64,000 nt of DNA, from positions 239,663 through 303,662 of the forward strand of contig NW_001798962.1 of the NCBI RefSeq assembly GCF_000165425.1. The letters are read 5' to 3'. Each line of letters starts with the position of its first letter. Within the stretch, counting starts at the first letter, position 1. Positions 33,997 to 46,929 of this stretch are shown piece after piece. Source of the stretch: Paramecium tetraurelia. Lineage: Eukaryota; Ciliophora; Oligohymenophorea; Peniculida; Parameciidae. The notes beneath the pieces are model-generated. The model did not search any database. It worked only from the letters and a program-made list of their open reading frames with translations, and was not told where the DNA came from. Both the position numbers and the translations under genes were made by a program.

Positions 33997-35807
33997 ATGC
34001 ATAACGATGATGAACTTGAATTTTTTTATAATCAAAACAAGCAGAGTAAAGTTGAGGTTGTTTCAAAAAAAAATACTCTGAAGGAAACAAAAAACAGCAA
34101 AACAAACTCTGCGAATGAAAAAAATCTTAATTCAAATCTAATAGATAAGAATTAATAATAACAGTAATCGAAGACAATACCCATGATTTCTATGAAAGCC
34201 TTCATATTTAACTTTAAAAAGTTTTATAAAGAAAAAACTAAAATCAGAAATTTGATTAGTGAAAACTCTGCGAAATAAAGAAACATTAGTCTTTGTATCT
34301 ATCTAAGAAATTATTTTGTAAGTTAATATTTCATATCTAGAATAGCTATAAAAACATTAAAACCATGCTGTTGTAAACTAAAATTCAGGAAGTGAGAATG
34401 TTGTAAAGATTTGAAGAATTAGCATTCAGAAACATAGCTGAATAAGAGGACACAAGAATCTATGTAAAAAATCAAGAGACTGATCAAATCGCAGCAATGT
34501 GTAGAGAGTCACTTTAGGAACTCTTTCTATAGAAGGAGAGCGCCTTTTATGAAAAGAGAGTTGTCTGCAGATATCTAGGGACTCTACTTTCAAATGAGAA
34601 TTATACTCCAGTGGGATATCCAGATTTAGTCAATAAATATAAAGACTAATAGGCTTTGAACTCAATATACTTATAAACTATAGGCAACTTTATAAAGAAA
34701 TTCTCTTAAACAGTAAAAGGGAATTATTTCAAATTAGTAGACATTGCTCATTTTTTATATGAACAGAAATATCGAAGATCTGATGTGGAATAGATTATGA
34801 AATTCATATAGAAAACTAAGGAAATCTATAATGTCTCGTAAAATAAAGAAAAATAGGCCTAAATTGATGGTGATAGGCTCTTACCATTTGAACTCATTTC
34901 TAATGCTTTTAACATTCTTTCTAATAAGGATAAAACCAATTTTGACCTAATTAAGGAGTTACTAAGCAATATCAGATTCTTGATAAATGATTAAATTAAG
35001 ATTGATACTGTAGAAAGAGTATAGAAAGTCATGGAACATAATATCATTGGAGATTATATTTATAGATACTTTTCAGATTTGGATGAACAAATTTCGAATT
35101 TATTAACTTATATTGATTAGATCTCCTAACTATTATGTTCTATTGAAGGTTTGAACTTATCAACAAAGCAGGATCAACTGGAAGTGTTGTTATGTTTCAT
35201 CCATAAGATTTAAGGTAATTAGATCGAAGAAAGGACTGCAATGATGGCCCAAAAGCATACTACAATACTTTCTGATTTGTTGAATTAATTTGAATAGACT
35301 GTTGAGGATTCAAAAATTAAAAAGGACAAAAGACAAAAATAATAAGCTCCTCAATTCCAAATGCCGAATGTAAAACAAGTTTTGTATGAAGATGATTTGA
35401 GAGATGAATAAATAATGTAAAGTAATATTGCTAATCCATACAAACTATCAACTAGTGATATGCCTATTCGAAAACCCAAAGTGATCAATATCAATCAAAT
35501 TAAGCCTTAACCAAATCAAATGGCTGTTAACGAATTGCAAGAAGCAGAGGAATTTGTTAATGGCTATTTAGAGAAGGATTATGATAAGGACGAGCTCATT
35601 CTATCTTAAATACAATCACAAAAACATAAGAATTATGAAAAAAAAGAAAATACATAATTTGATTCTGCTTAAAGGGATTTGCTATACGAAAGAGAGTTTG
35701 AGAAATTGAAGGAGAGTTCAAATGCGAAATCTAAGGATGAAATGATTTTGACTCTTAAAAGCTAGATTAAGAATTTAAAGGATTAAGTTCAATAGTATTA
35801 AAAATGA
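33997..35807 (+). CDS. Unassigned helical protein, 595 aa
   Basis: One 23-nt intron (34318-34340). Starts MHNDDELEFFYNQ; a basic region follows (FNFKKFYKEKTKIRNL), then a Cys-containing helical middle (ESAFYEKRVVCRYLGTLL, YFKLVDIAHFLYEQKYR, ELISNAFNILSNKDKTNFD) and a low-complexity C-terminal third with Asn/Gln/Lys and a final short coiled coil (DEMILTLKSQIKNLKDQ). No transmembrane segment and no family recognised. It starts only 37 nt after the helicase stop. Confidence 0.75.
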
Positions 35808-35883
35808 ATTTTAGATTTATCAATATTTAATAAAACCTATTGTAATTGATTATTGAACTAAAAAATATCATAAATGTAATAAA

Positions 35884-37688
35884 TCAAAAACCTGATATCT
35901 AATCTTATGATTTTTCTGCAGTATATCCTCTCTTTCCTAATTAATCGATAACACTCACAAGATTTTATTGATCCTATCTATATTTGGTAAAGAATATCCT
36001 TAATGCAACCAATAATAAGCATAACAAAATTAAAGATGTAATCACTATTATAACGATGTAATAATAATTGTTTTATTCCTCTTCTAAAGTATTGATAACT
36101 TTAATAGAAAAGTTCAACTCTTTTTTACACATCACCAAATCGGAATAGAACGATTAATTATATACTAATTGTTATTAAAATTTTTCTTTGCACCAGGTTG
36201 AGTTCAACACAGCATTTACTGTTATTTGACTATTTTTAGTTGATAAATTAGTCAATTTGCATTCTACATATGGTTCTACCCTAATAAATCGGACGAATAT
36301 AAGACTTCTAAACGAAATGGCTACCAAAAAGTTCTACAATCAATTATAATGCATACCTATTGTAAATGCTAAGTCAAATAGAAGGATTGCATTTAAGGAA
36401 TGATGGCATACTAATCGATATCTTCTTGAAATTCTGTTCCATCCTCCCAAGATTCATCAGTAATAGGTGAATTGTAATTTACTTGAAATCCTTCATGTAT
36501 TGAGTGGTAGATTATTTTATGTCCATCGTAGCCTCTGACGATGGCAAATTGCTCTTCAATATCGATGTCAAAGTATTTCCCATCTAGATAATGTGTTTTT
36601 ATATAAAACAGCTTCTAATCTTATGAATAGATGCAATATTCTAATATAAGATTATACGAGTTGTGTTCCACCATTATCATAACTACATTTCTGTGTGTTT
36701 TAATTAGTTTTGCTCCTTTGATTTCTTATAGGGAATCTAGCCATTTAGTAAGTGTGAAGGTTTGATCTGAAATTGAAAATATCATTAATCCTTAAAATTT
36801 ATCTAGAACGAAGATGTAGTTATTATCGAATCCCCCAAAAGAGAAATCTATGATATACATATTTTGTATATAATTAGATATTTGATTATGGAGATTTGAA
36901 ATAAAAATTAGTTGTCCTTAATCATGGAGGGAATAGATATCGATTCCTAGTCGTCCTCTTGCAACAAAAACAAATCCTTTATGAAGTTTGGTAATTCCAA
37001 TGTATTCCTCTTCATTTGATATAGAGATGTTGCTATTCTTGAATGAGAATTGGCCATCGACCAATTTTCCAATGATAATTTATTATGGAAATACTATTAG
37101 AGCACAGGATTTCTGATCAAACCAAATTAGTTGTGGTGAAACTGGTTCATATTAGGTTTGTCTCAAATCACTAAAATTGAATGTTTGATTTGATTTGATT
37201 GCAAATTTATTAGAGAGTTGGGAATAATCAAGTTAAAATAAATGTAGTAAATGATTGCTAGTTAAAACCATAAATCCTTGAGATGTTGTATTGGCTAATC
37301 CAACTAAAACAGGATTCTTCATAATAAAGTCAGGGTCATTCACATTTGCTGTTCTATTTATTTTCAAGGACTCATCAGTATATCCTGAATTGATAGATGG
37401 GGACAACAATTTGATTTCATTAACCATGTAAGGTTCAAAGAGAATATTTTTATCATATGAAAGGCATCTCAACAATGTCTCATTGCTTGAAGTCACCTTC
37501 ATTCCAATTGTTGTTTTAGAATCCTTATATTGTACAACTCTTTTTGTTTATTCTGGAATCATTTCAATTGATGATTATGAATCAGTGTTATCCACCTATA
37601 TTATCTTCAATTCTTAAATTGGATTTTCTAGCTTAATTTAGCCTTATACAAAAACTAGGTAAGTAAATGTTAATAAAATATTAATCAT
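35884..37688 (-). CDS. Single-pass type I membrane protein, ectodomain of unknown type
   Basis: Predicted 593 aa, one 23-nt intron (36334-36356). It has an N-terminal signal peptide (MINILLTFTYLVFVQGQ), a roughly 500-residue extracellular or lumenal part with repeated beta-strand-like units (GFMVLTSNHLLHLF, GFVFVARGRLGIDIYSL, NYIFVLDKFQGLMIFSI, FAIVRGYDGHKIIYHS), one membrane helix near residue 530 (YYIVIIVITSLILLCLLLVALRI is its region) and a short basic tail. The evenly spaced hydrophobic strands suggest a beta-propeller, but this is inference. No named family. Confidence 0.75.
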
Positions 37689-37708
37689 ATTATTATATAT
37701 GTTGATTT

Positions 37709-39600
37709 TCAGATTCCGAGTTCTTCTAATGAACAAAATACGTTGTCAATATCTAAATTGTCCTTCTTAGCATCAAAAGAGAACACTCTTTTCTTTTTGA
37801 AATCGGCCACTACGTTTTCTCCCAACATATCAACCATCTTTCGTATCTTAATATTCAAATAATATAATACTCTATCTTATAGTAATTCTCTTGATTTTTT
37901 AAGTTTTCTATATTTACTTTAATACAAATAAAATAAGATTTGGCTTTTAACCTTTCTTGAATGTCTGATCAAACCATCATTTGATCTTATCATTGCAGTA
38001 ATGTACAAAGGCCAGAGTAAGAAAAATATCAAAGTCAACTTTAATTATTTCTCTTTGCTTATAAAGTTCCACTTCTTCAGAGCATAATGAAATAAGATAG
38101 TATAGATAGCAATAGCTCCTGGCACAATCAAAATTGAAGCCAAAATTTTGTAGGAGGCAATAACATCCTTACCACTTAACTTCACCTTGGAATTGGCCAA
38201 AGCCTTTTACCTCTCCCTCTCTGTATAAGTGTTCAATAAAAGAGATATTGGAATAGTCATAATGTATCCAGGCAAAGCGAATGATAAACTGAGCAATGCC
38301 ATAAATAAGTTGAAGGCTATTTTATAGATATCCTGAAAAGTGTTTTTCTCCATTCTCATAACCTGGTAATCGTAGACACCCAAGGCTTTCAATTTGTAAT
38401 TGTACATCTTCACTTAACTGACTACTTCCTTAACTTCAGGGTGGTTTTCTAGTTTATAGAAGGCCGAAGAGAATCTTGTTTAGAAATAATAAATAAACCT
38501 TTTGACCAATTCCAGATTGTCTTAAGCAGAGAGTCTTGCTTTATCTGGCAAATAGAGAGATCTTACAATCATGACGGCAGATAGATCTGAATATGTAGGA
38601 GCTTAGATAGTGACAGTCTTCAATTACTAATTATTATAAATTTAGATTTGTTACACTCTCGATTTCATAAAGCAAATTGCTAATGGCCTCTCTTTTATTC
38701 TTCGCATATAGATCTATTAATTCTTGACTTACTTCATAAGGAACTCCAAATTCGATGATTACTTTTGATCTAAACTTATGGCCTTTGAAATAATTCAAAC
38801 CAACTGGTTGGAGTTTGACTTTAGTGTTGAATTTTTAACTAGCTCCCAATGCCATGATACAGATTCCTGGTTTAAGTGGTAGTAATCTGGTTTGATCGTG
38901 ACTTCCTCCTTCTGGGAATATTCCAATGCACGCTCCCTTTGATAATTCAATCCACACTTATTCAAACATATTCGATTAGTCAATCTTGGGTTAGATCTTA
39001 TATTGAAGATTTCTGATGGGAGAATCTATTTACCCATGATTATTAATTTTCAACTAAGTATCACTGATTATCTCGGTTATCTGAAATTCCTATTCATTCT
39101 ATCGATAATAAGACAACTGAATTACAGCCACCAAGATGTCATTGACTTTGCATTGCGATTTAAACTCTGTTCTCAGACCATATACCATATTTCCATCAAT
39201 CCTTTGGATGGTTCCAAATCCTCGTTTTGCCAGATCCTGTGGTCTCTCCACTGGGATTCCTCCTAAGGCTTTTCCTAAGTGACCTATGATAGGTCTCTTC
39301 ATGCTCTATTGCATAAACATAATTGAATCACTTTTGCAGCTGCTATGAAATGAACTTTCCTTGGGATGTTTGAAATAATGAGCTTTCTTTTATAAATAAT
39401 AGTACTAGTGGATCAATAAATTGATTATTGTGATTTCCAAATAGCAATAGGGGTCCATCCTACATATTCATATTGATGAATTACTTTTGGAATGTTTTCC
39501 TATCCAATTACTTGGATATCCCTAAAAAATGTCTAAGTCACAACTCTAAACTTATTTCAAATGATTACGTTGAGAATAATCTTGCTGTCGTGTAAGCCAT
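37709..39600 (-). CDS. PlsC-type acyltransferase, Gpt2/Sct1-like (glycerol-3-phosphate/DHAP acyltransferase)
   Basis: About 571-588 aa. Introns 39546-39568, 39460-39484, 39383-39405, 39306-39331 and 38627-38654 are required; 39099-39125 and 37857-37880 are probable. Motifs: FFRDIQVIG near the start, [12 protein letters not shown] (acyltransferase block I with its His and Asp), [39 protein letters not shown] (block III) and [13 protein letters not shown]. Two or more C-terminal membrane helices ([35 protein letters not shown]). This is the fungal/plant-type ER G3P acyltransferase that makes lysophosphatidate. Its stop lies 20 nt before the next start codon on the same strand. Confidence 0.88.
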
Positions 39601-40001
39601 CTTTTTTATTAATAAATTATAATTGTTTTGTGCGTAATGAAAATGAATTTATAATAATATTGTGATTCATTTTCAAAATTGGATCGATACACTATCATAT
39701 CAAGTATTTGTTGTTTATTTCGAAGATGATAAAACCAAGAATGTCTCGTATCATTATATTGATATTTTGATGTCAGTAAATAATTACGCTTCAAATAAAA
39801 GTACCCCTGCTTGTATATAGGATTGATGATCAGAATTCTCAACACTATCATTCAATAAGTGAGATATTATCAACGTAATGGATAAGATTTATATCTACCT
39901 CAGTAATCTCCTTAATTAATTCATACTTGATTTAATATTAATTACAGATCTATTTAAGGTTATTAAAGATTGGCAAATACATAAATATTATATTAATTTA
40001 T
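39601..40001. other. Divergent intergenic region
   Basis: Between the divergent starts of the acyltransferase and the channel-like gene. A minus-strand open stretch lies within it but its residue use is AT-driven and no motif is present; I treat it as promoter space. Confidence 0.5.
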
Positions 40002-42980
40002 ATGAATTAATCTCCAAGCAAAGAGTTCATAATTCTTCCTAGCTCTAACACTTCTAGAAATTATTCTCATTGTTCTTCTAGACTGAATTCTAGATTGAGC
40101 TAATAGATGCCTCAAAATTAGTTTAACATGCAATACCCGTTTCAGCCAAAGGATTCCAATAGTTTAGACATGAATGGCTTAGAAATGGAAAGTAGCGATC
40201 CACATAAAATGGTGTCTTGTTCTCATCAAGGCAAATATTCCAACAACTAAAAGTCCATTAAGCTATTAGTATGACATTATTTCATTTAGGAAAGAGGAAG
40301 GATCACGTCACCGATGTACAAATAACAAAGCAAAGATGCCAGAACTGAGCAGTTGATTAAAAAATTTATCGATAAATTAAAAATAGGCTCCAAACCATTT
40401 GCGGAAAGTAATTGTGTCAATCAACTACTACAAACAGGATCAAATGAGGTTTTCCCTGAAAAATTTAAGGAGAGAACAAAATTTAATTCCATTAAGAATT
40501 CTATAACAATTCCAATACCACGTTCTAGTAAATTTAGAGAAATTTGGAAAATAATTATGTAAGTTACTTATATTACAACTCTTATATTCTCCCCATTAAT
40601 ATTGATTTACCCCAAAAACTCAGAAAGCATAATACTGTTGTTTTCCTAATTGATTCTCACTGCTTTAAACAATCTTTTTAATCTACACACTAGCTACTAC
40701 TAAAACGACGTAGAAATCACTAATCTCAGATAGATTCAGCATAATTACATAAGAAGATATCTAATTAAGGATGTTCTAGCGTATTTGTCCTTCATATTCA
40801 TACTGCAGTTTTGTATGACTCACTTGTACATTACCATCATAGCAGTTATCGTTTTGAATATTGTAACAATTCAGAAAGTGAAGTTGCATAGCCTTTTATC
40901 AAAATAACTTGCAGTATTGCTGGCCTATAGATTTAGCATTGCTATATGTTATTGTCACCTTTTCGCTATCATTCAAATGTCAATGAATCATTCCAACATA
41001 GTAAATGAATCAATCAGTAATTAATTTAAAATCTATTTAATCTATCTGCACAAGTATTTAGATGAATACTTGACTATTTACGGATCATTATCGCAAGAAA
41101 CTAATTTTGAGTTGTAATTTGCTATTTTCGTGTAAATAGTTTAAACTTGTAATAGGATAGGAGCAATTTTGGAAATTCTATTCTACTTTTATCAAAACAT
41201 TGATACGTACTTACTCAAAAAACACTACTTCGATTTTAAGGCTTTTCTTAACCATCATAAAATAGATTCTTAATTAAAAAAGAAGGCATTAAGTAATTAT
41301 AAATTTGAAATGAAAAGTGATTAATTACAATAGAGTTCAGCTATTGACACAAAATCAATCTAATTTATTAACAGTGAGATTTATAAGAAAATTGATAAAA
41401 CCATCAATGCAAAGTATTTCTAGAAAATAGCCGTTTTCTAAAAGTTCTCATAAGACACTCAAGAGAGACTAATTGAGAAGATGACATATCAAATTTTCTA
41501 ACCAAATGAAATGATATTGAAATAGAATAGTAGAGATGATGATTCATTATATATGATTAAAAGAGGATGTGTTAAAATCTGTTATACTGGTATAAATAAT
41601 GCATAAACTGGCATAAAACAGCTAACCAAGTTTTAGACTTTTGGAGAAGTGTCATTCTTCACAGGTTTGCCGAGAACAAGTAGTGTGATTTGTTTAGGAC
41701 CAGTAGAAACATATAAAATCACAAGAAATGATTTCTTAAATGTCATAAAAAACAATAGATCAGATTTCGTATTTATATATCTATTAACATAGGAAATAGC
41801 TTAATTTCTAAAAGACTAAGTCACATTCGAGAATCTCTACGATTAAATTGGACTGAGATGCTTTTGTTGCAATTCTCCAAATCACTTACTTTTTTCTTGT
41901 GACAAATTGCATTATCATCCCAATAAAGAAAAGGTTTTAAGTCAATGTTCTTATAATCATAATCAAATCAGAAGATACTGTAAAATTTATTATTTAATCC
42001 TAGATTAAAGAAGAGTTAAAAGAACTCAAAACAGCAGAGATTTTTTATTTTAAATTGGAATGGCTGGACAGGAATTTCAAGAAAATAATTGCAATGTTGA
42101 TTCATAAATATTGAGGGATCTCACTAATAATCAGAATTATTTGTCATCTACTTATATATAATAAAATCAATCTCAAAAGTAAGTCAGTCACATGCCTGTA
42201 GTTTATCGAACAAGACCTAGCAATAGCATCTTACTTAATAGTGATTTAGATGATGTTAAAGAATCGTGTTTTGAAATTGAGACCAACAAAATTAGAAAAG
42301 ATTCGCCAATATATGGTTAACAAAATCAATTTTAGACAAAAGGTGTTGTTAAAGAGCTTGAACGAGAAGATCTAGATTCAATATCAATTATTAATTAAAA
42401 TATTTGTTAGGGATAAACTATTTAATAAATTTAGGGATAATCTATTTAATAAATTTAAACCAATAAATTAAATATTGGTGAGAATCCAGATAGATTAAAC
42501 GACTTGTATATTTTTGACTTATAGATGCTGACCTAATAAAACAGTCCAAGAAATTGTAGATAAAATAAAAAATCATTTAGTTACGCTACCTAGCCTGAAG
42601 TATCAAAAATGCTAGAGAACTTTAAAGGATCTTATAGATCCAATCTGCTTTTGGATGAAACTGATAAGAATCGCATAGAGTAATAACAAAAACAACAAAG
42701 AAGCAGAAGCCAATAAACTAATAATGGGAAATAAGATGAGAACATCCTTATTGCATTGGCCAATTAATAAAATTTCAACAATTTCTTTTCTTTTTAAGAA
42801 GACGAGGAATTTGATAAAGCACATAATTTTTGTTACTATTACCCTTTCTTCAATCCAGACTTTGTCATCAAAAAGTATAATAATTTGAAGCAATGGTAAT
42901 AATTGCTTCCCAACAAAAGTAGATATACTATAAGTTATGTTTTAAGTGATAGAATAAAGGAAAAGGTGAGCTATAAATGA
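40002..42980 (+). CDS. Cyclic-nucleotide-binding, channel-like membrane protein with atypical pore
   Basis: Predicted 985 aa, one 21-nt intron (40269-40289). Residues 1-170 are a soluble N-terminal part; about 185-390 hold five to six hydrophobic helices (VTYITTLIFSPLILI, VLAYLSFIFILQFCM, LAVLLAYRFSIAICYCHLFAI); about 490-600 form a cyclic-nucleotide-binding domain (AVFQKFSQDTQERLIEKM, SLYMIKRGCVKICY, FGEVSFFTGLPRTSS). In eukaryotic CNG/KCNH channels the pore reads TVGYGD; here the equivalent place reads LTIYGSLSQETNFEL. The long C-terminus is Gln/Asn-rich. Ciliates carry many such genes; conductance and ligand are unknown. Confidence 0.82.
42409..42456 (+). repeat. 24-nt in-frame tandem duplication
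   Basis: Two adjacent 24-nt copies (42409-42432, 42433-42456) differing at one base, each coding QGQ(T/S)IQQI within the Q-rich tail of the channel-like protein. It looks like recent replication slippage. Confidence 0.8.
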
Positions 42981-43033
42981 TATTGATATTTTTGGGTTAA
43001 TTTGCATCATAAGTATTTATAAATATATCTGTT

Positions 43034-43671
43034 TCAGTTTAATTTACTAGTTCGTGGATTAACATGCTAGCTTTTAGATCTTTCATACGATTTCTACATA
43101 TTCAAATTATCCAAATAAGCATCAACCCTTAATTTAATTTTGTGTAGGTTGTTATCAAAATAAAATTTTTACATGTTCTGTTATATCTTTTTATGCTTCA
43201 GATAAGAATCTTGAAAATTTTCCTACTTTAGATTAGATTATCTAATTTTAATTAAACCTTACATTCCATTAATTTTGGATAACAATCTGTTGTTTTCATT
43301 TTCAATACGCAATTTTGATTCCTTTAATGATCTTCTACCTCGAGGCGTACCACATTAACTAGGAGGCTTTTCCAATATTATTTTATTAATACTGTAGGTG
43401 ACCGATTGCTTATTTTAGCCAGCCTCGCAAGAATTTATGTATTTTATTCTTAAATTGTCTACCATTTCATTAATTCTCTTTTTCTATTATTAATAAACTA
43501 AGTTTTTTTGACTTATTCATAGATTCTCAAATCCTTATGAGGACTCAACTTAGAGTTTTGTTGGAGTCTCTTCTTATGAGCATCATACTCTCTTAGCTTA
43601 TTTGGAATAATTACTGTCTACTGAGCCAAATCTAATTTAGCTCCAGATACCCTTTTTAATTGTTTTTCATT
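43034..43671 (-). CDS. CFAP97/hemingway-domain-like protein (start unresolved)
   Basis: About 204 codons after removing one 26-nt intron (43392-43417, ending AAAG). The reading goes PNKLREYDAHKKRLQ, later RELMKWQTIQEQNTQILARL then AKISNRSP, followed by Ser/Arg-rich CGTPRGRRSLKESKLR and a helical tail. The pattern of a basic helix and then N..IL.RL..I..R is that of CFAP97 (KIAA1430/hemingway) proteins needed for motile cilia and sperm flagella. The coordinate given as start is only where the frame can be followed; no suitable ATG was found, so a 5' exon is missing from this model. Confidence 0.6.
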
Positions 43672-44076
43672 GGAAAAAATATAAAATATATAATAATAAC
43701 ATTTGAACTTATTTGTAGAGAATCTAATCAACAATACTATTATTTAAATTTTTCTTTCACAAGACTGACTTTCTTAAATGTTTTCGAAATTTACAATTTT
43801 ATTATTAATAGTTATTTAACTAACCTTTTTAGAATAGATATTAAGAACACTTAATTGATCACATTTGAGGCTTATATATGAGGTCTAAACTATTTTTTAT
43901 TTCTTATTATATTATAGAATTAATTCAATCTTTAAGGTACTTAATATCATCTTAAGTTGATGATCTTAACTGACTTTTAATGACTATCAGTTTGAATATT
44001 TAATTAGTCTTGGATTTTTCTAATGAATGAAACTTAAGTAATTTATTTCATTTTGTTATTATTTTAATTATATAAA
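43672..44076. other. AT-rich intergenic region
   Basis: Contains open but low-information frames on the plus strand. It should hold the 5' end of the CFAP97-like gene and the promoter of the SHIPPO-like gene. Nothing else supported. Confidence 0.5.
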
Positions 44077-44460
44077 ATGGAAGAACGATTTAATGAAATA
44101 CCATTACCACCAAAAAAGGAGAATAAAAGAAAACCATTTGGAACTGACTCGCGCTTCAAACCTCAATAAGTATTACGTCCATCTCCAGCATCTTATACAA
44201 TACCTACTGTATTCGAAACGGAGAAATACAAGAAGAAAGGCAAATCAATTTCAGTTTTCAAGGAAAAGCCATTTTTAAATGAAGTGCCTGGTCCTGGTCA
44301 ATATAAGGACACAGAGGGATTGGGTGGACCATTATTTTCAATCGGAATGAAATTTACACCTTAGAAGAAGAATAATTTTCCAGGGCCTAATCATTATGAC
44401 TAATAAATTAAATAGTGCTTAACAAAATATAAAAATTTTGGAAATACAATAATTTAATGA
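44077..44460 (+). CDS. Short SHIPPO/STPG-like (PxPGPxxY) protein
   Basis: 127 aa, intron-free. Contains PSPASYTIP, VPGPGQYKD and NFPGPNHYD, spaced as in the ODF3/STPG/SHIPPO family, where the PGPxxY repeat binds ciliary microtubules. N-terminus MEERFNEIPLPPKKENKR is basic and proline-rich. Only three repeats fit, so it is a small member; such proteins are seen as microtubule inner proteins in other cilia. Start is the first ATG and the stop is TGA. Confidence 0.8.
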
Positions 44461-44653
44461 ATTATAATATATTATTCTAAAAATAGTATTAAATTTGAAT
44501 TTTTATAATGATAACAGAGAATTTAAATAAAAAGTGCATAGAATGACTGATGAGGGAATCGTGAGTTGATTAAAACATAGAAAATATTATATTTTATAAC
44601 GTGACGCATCATATAAGTTGAATAATTTTTCGGAAATGACAATTATTAAAATT

Positions 44654-45894
44654 ATGTTTGTAACAATCCTAAGATCCACTACCTTATTATAACTGAAACC
44701 AAAGCTTGGCTATAACAAGTATTTGACAAGACTTAGAACAGTTTCCTTGGCTGGTGCTGTAACTTTGGCTGCTTCTGCCTATTATTGCTATGAATGCTTC
44801 TGGAATACTTCCATGGAATTTATTCACCATCCAGAAGCAATCGAGAAGCACGTTCTGAGCATCTTTGCAGATGTAAGCTTTATGTCTATTGAAGATCAAG
44901 TACAGGCCTACTTTCTATATTCCTCACCGATTGATGCAACTAGCATATGCTACTCGTTGGGAAAAAAAACTTGACACGGAATTTGAAAGATAGCTGTTTA
45001 AATTGTCAGATGGAGGACAACTGGCACTAGATTGGAAGAATAAGCATGTTGTTACAAATAAACCACTTATTTTAATTACTCATGGGCTAACAGGTGGATC
45101 TGAAACTAATTATATAAAACATGCTGCTGAGACTCTGGCTGAGGCTGGCTATCAAGTAGTGTGTTTTAATCAAAGGGGAGTGTCTAATTGTGAATTATTG
45201 ACAAGTAGATATCATTTTCATGGATGTACCAATGATCTCAGAGAAGTGATCAATTATTTATAAGAGAATAAATAGAAGGGTCAATAAATATTCGGATTAG
45301 GCTTTTCGATTGGAGGCAGTCTACTATTGAAATATGCAGGAGAAGAAGGTTACAAATGTATGGTCAACAGAATATTCTCAGTTGCCAATCCCTACGATCT
45401 TTTGGATTGCTCACACAACATCATGAAATTGAGGAACAAAATATATGACTGGTCCATCACTTGTAATTTCAAAATGCTCCTCAAATAACATCAGAGTTCA
45501 TTGGCAGAAAATGAAAAAACCAAGGGAATTCAAATTTAAGAAGCTTTAAAGGCCAAAAATACCTATGAGTTTGATGAACTTATCACAAGAAGATTATTCG
45601 ATTTTGATTCTCCTGAATAGTTATACTCAAACATCGGATGTGGCAACTACATCAAAGACGTCAAGGTTCCTGTCTTCATCATGCACTCCAAGGATGATCC
45701 CATAGTCCCGTAATTCCTGGTTCCATATGATCAAATCAAGTAAAACCCTAATATCATCGTTGCTTTGACGAATAAAGGAGCTCATGTTGAATGGTTCACG
45801 GGATTGAAACCACAAAGAGTACTAATTTATTTAGATTTATTAGTGGATTATGAATCCAATACTAAGGTATTTCGAAGAGATACAATCACTATGA
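44654..45894 (+). CDS. Alpha/beta hydrolase, ABHD1/3 (YheT) type
   Basis: Predicted 397 aa, two introns (44873-44894 and 45819-45843). A hydrophobic N-terminal segment (SLAGAVTLAASAYYCY) suggests a membrane anchor. Catalytic elements: LITHGLTGGSETNYI (HGxxG oxyanion loop), VVCFNQRGVSN, GFSIGGSLLLKY (nucleophile Ser), HSKDDPIVP (Asp) and NKGAHVEWF (His). The HGLTGGS and NxRG blocks are characteristic of the ABHD1/2/3 and yeast YMR210W esterases that act on phospholipids or acylglycerols. All triad residues are present. Confidence 0.92.
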
Positions 45895-45917
45895 TTATTA
45901 AATAATTATTATATTAA

Positions 45918-46725
45918 ATGAGCCGAACGAATTTGGGAAGTCCTTCCTATTACTTTTCTTCATCAGCTCCCAAGCTAGAAAATTTTTAGCAGAGTCCCAA
46001 AAAGGAATTTTTTGATGCTTCTCGCTAATTAGAAAAGGCAAAAAGAAGAGTCTAACTACTAAAGTTAGAGAATGAAATAAGGTATCATTAAAATATGATA
46101 TTCGTTTCTTAGAGAGAAGAAAGCTTAAATATAATAGCAGAAGAGTGAACAACTAACCCGAATTCGCGAAGATCATGAATAATTTAAAGAATTTGTATAT
46201 GAATTACATAAATATAGAAATAAATGCATAGAGAATAAGTCAATGTATAGATATAGAATTTGGTATCTCGAACACGCAACCTGAAACGACAATAGTCACA
46301 AGAGAAAATTTATATCTAATAAAACTTCCTTCAAATGAAATAATAGGAAGTCAAGAATATAAAAGAGCAATCTCAAAAAAATGAATAGCTTATTAGATAG
46401 AATCTCGACAGCCTTAAATAATAAAAATATGAGCAAAAACAATAGATTCTCACTCAAGAACAGCTAGCTTAATAAAGCATCAGCAATTTTCACAAATAAA
46501 GATATCTTAAGCATTAACAAGATCATTATCACTCGAAATCTTAACACATGATTGAAGCCGAAACCAAACTAAGCATCATTGAAGAACTAAGGAAACAAGA
46601 AGCTTAATTATTATAAAAATTAGAAACTACAGTAATATATATAAGTATTTTAGTCTAAAATGAACACAAGTCTAGTTGCTCGATAAATATCAACAACAAC
46701 TCCAAAAACAGAATTCAATAATTGA
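45918..46725 (+). CDS. Small coiled-coil protein, 243 aa
   Basis: Introns 46082-46112, 46195-46217 and 46632-46653. N-terminus MSRTNLGSPSYYFSSSAP is Ser-rich; the rest is Gln/Lys/Arg-rich helix (EKAKRRVQLLKLENEIR, KEQSQKNEQLIRQNLDSL, IEAETKLSIIEELRKQE) with a Thr-rich end (QISTTTPKTEFNN). No family recognised. It starts 23 nt after the hydrolase stop. Confidence 0.7.
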
Positions 46726-46929
46726 ATCATTAATATATTATAAATATTTATAAAGTTAATATTAAACTAAAATTTCCTGGAAGAATTAATTTCATAAGTT
46801 AAAAACAAATTATTTACCCAATACAATCAAGGTAATTTACATAAATAATCATGCACATTAATAATTGAACAAGTCAGATCAATTTTTTATATATATAAAG
46901 TGTTAATAAACTAAATTAAAATAAATAAT

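Noticed and set aside
39609-39851. 80-codon minus-strand frame upstream of the acyltransferase
   Set aside because: Tyr/Ile/Asn composition is what AT-rich DNA gives by chance; no motif, and it lies in divergent promoter space.
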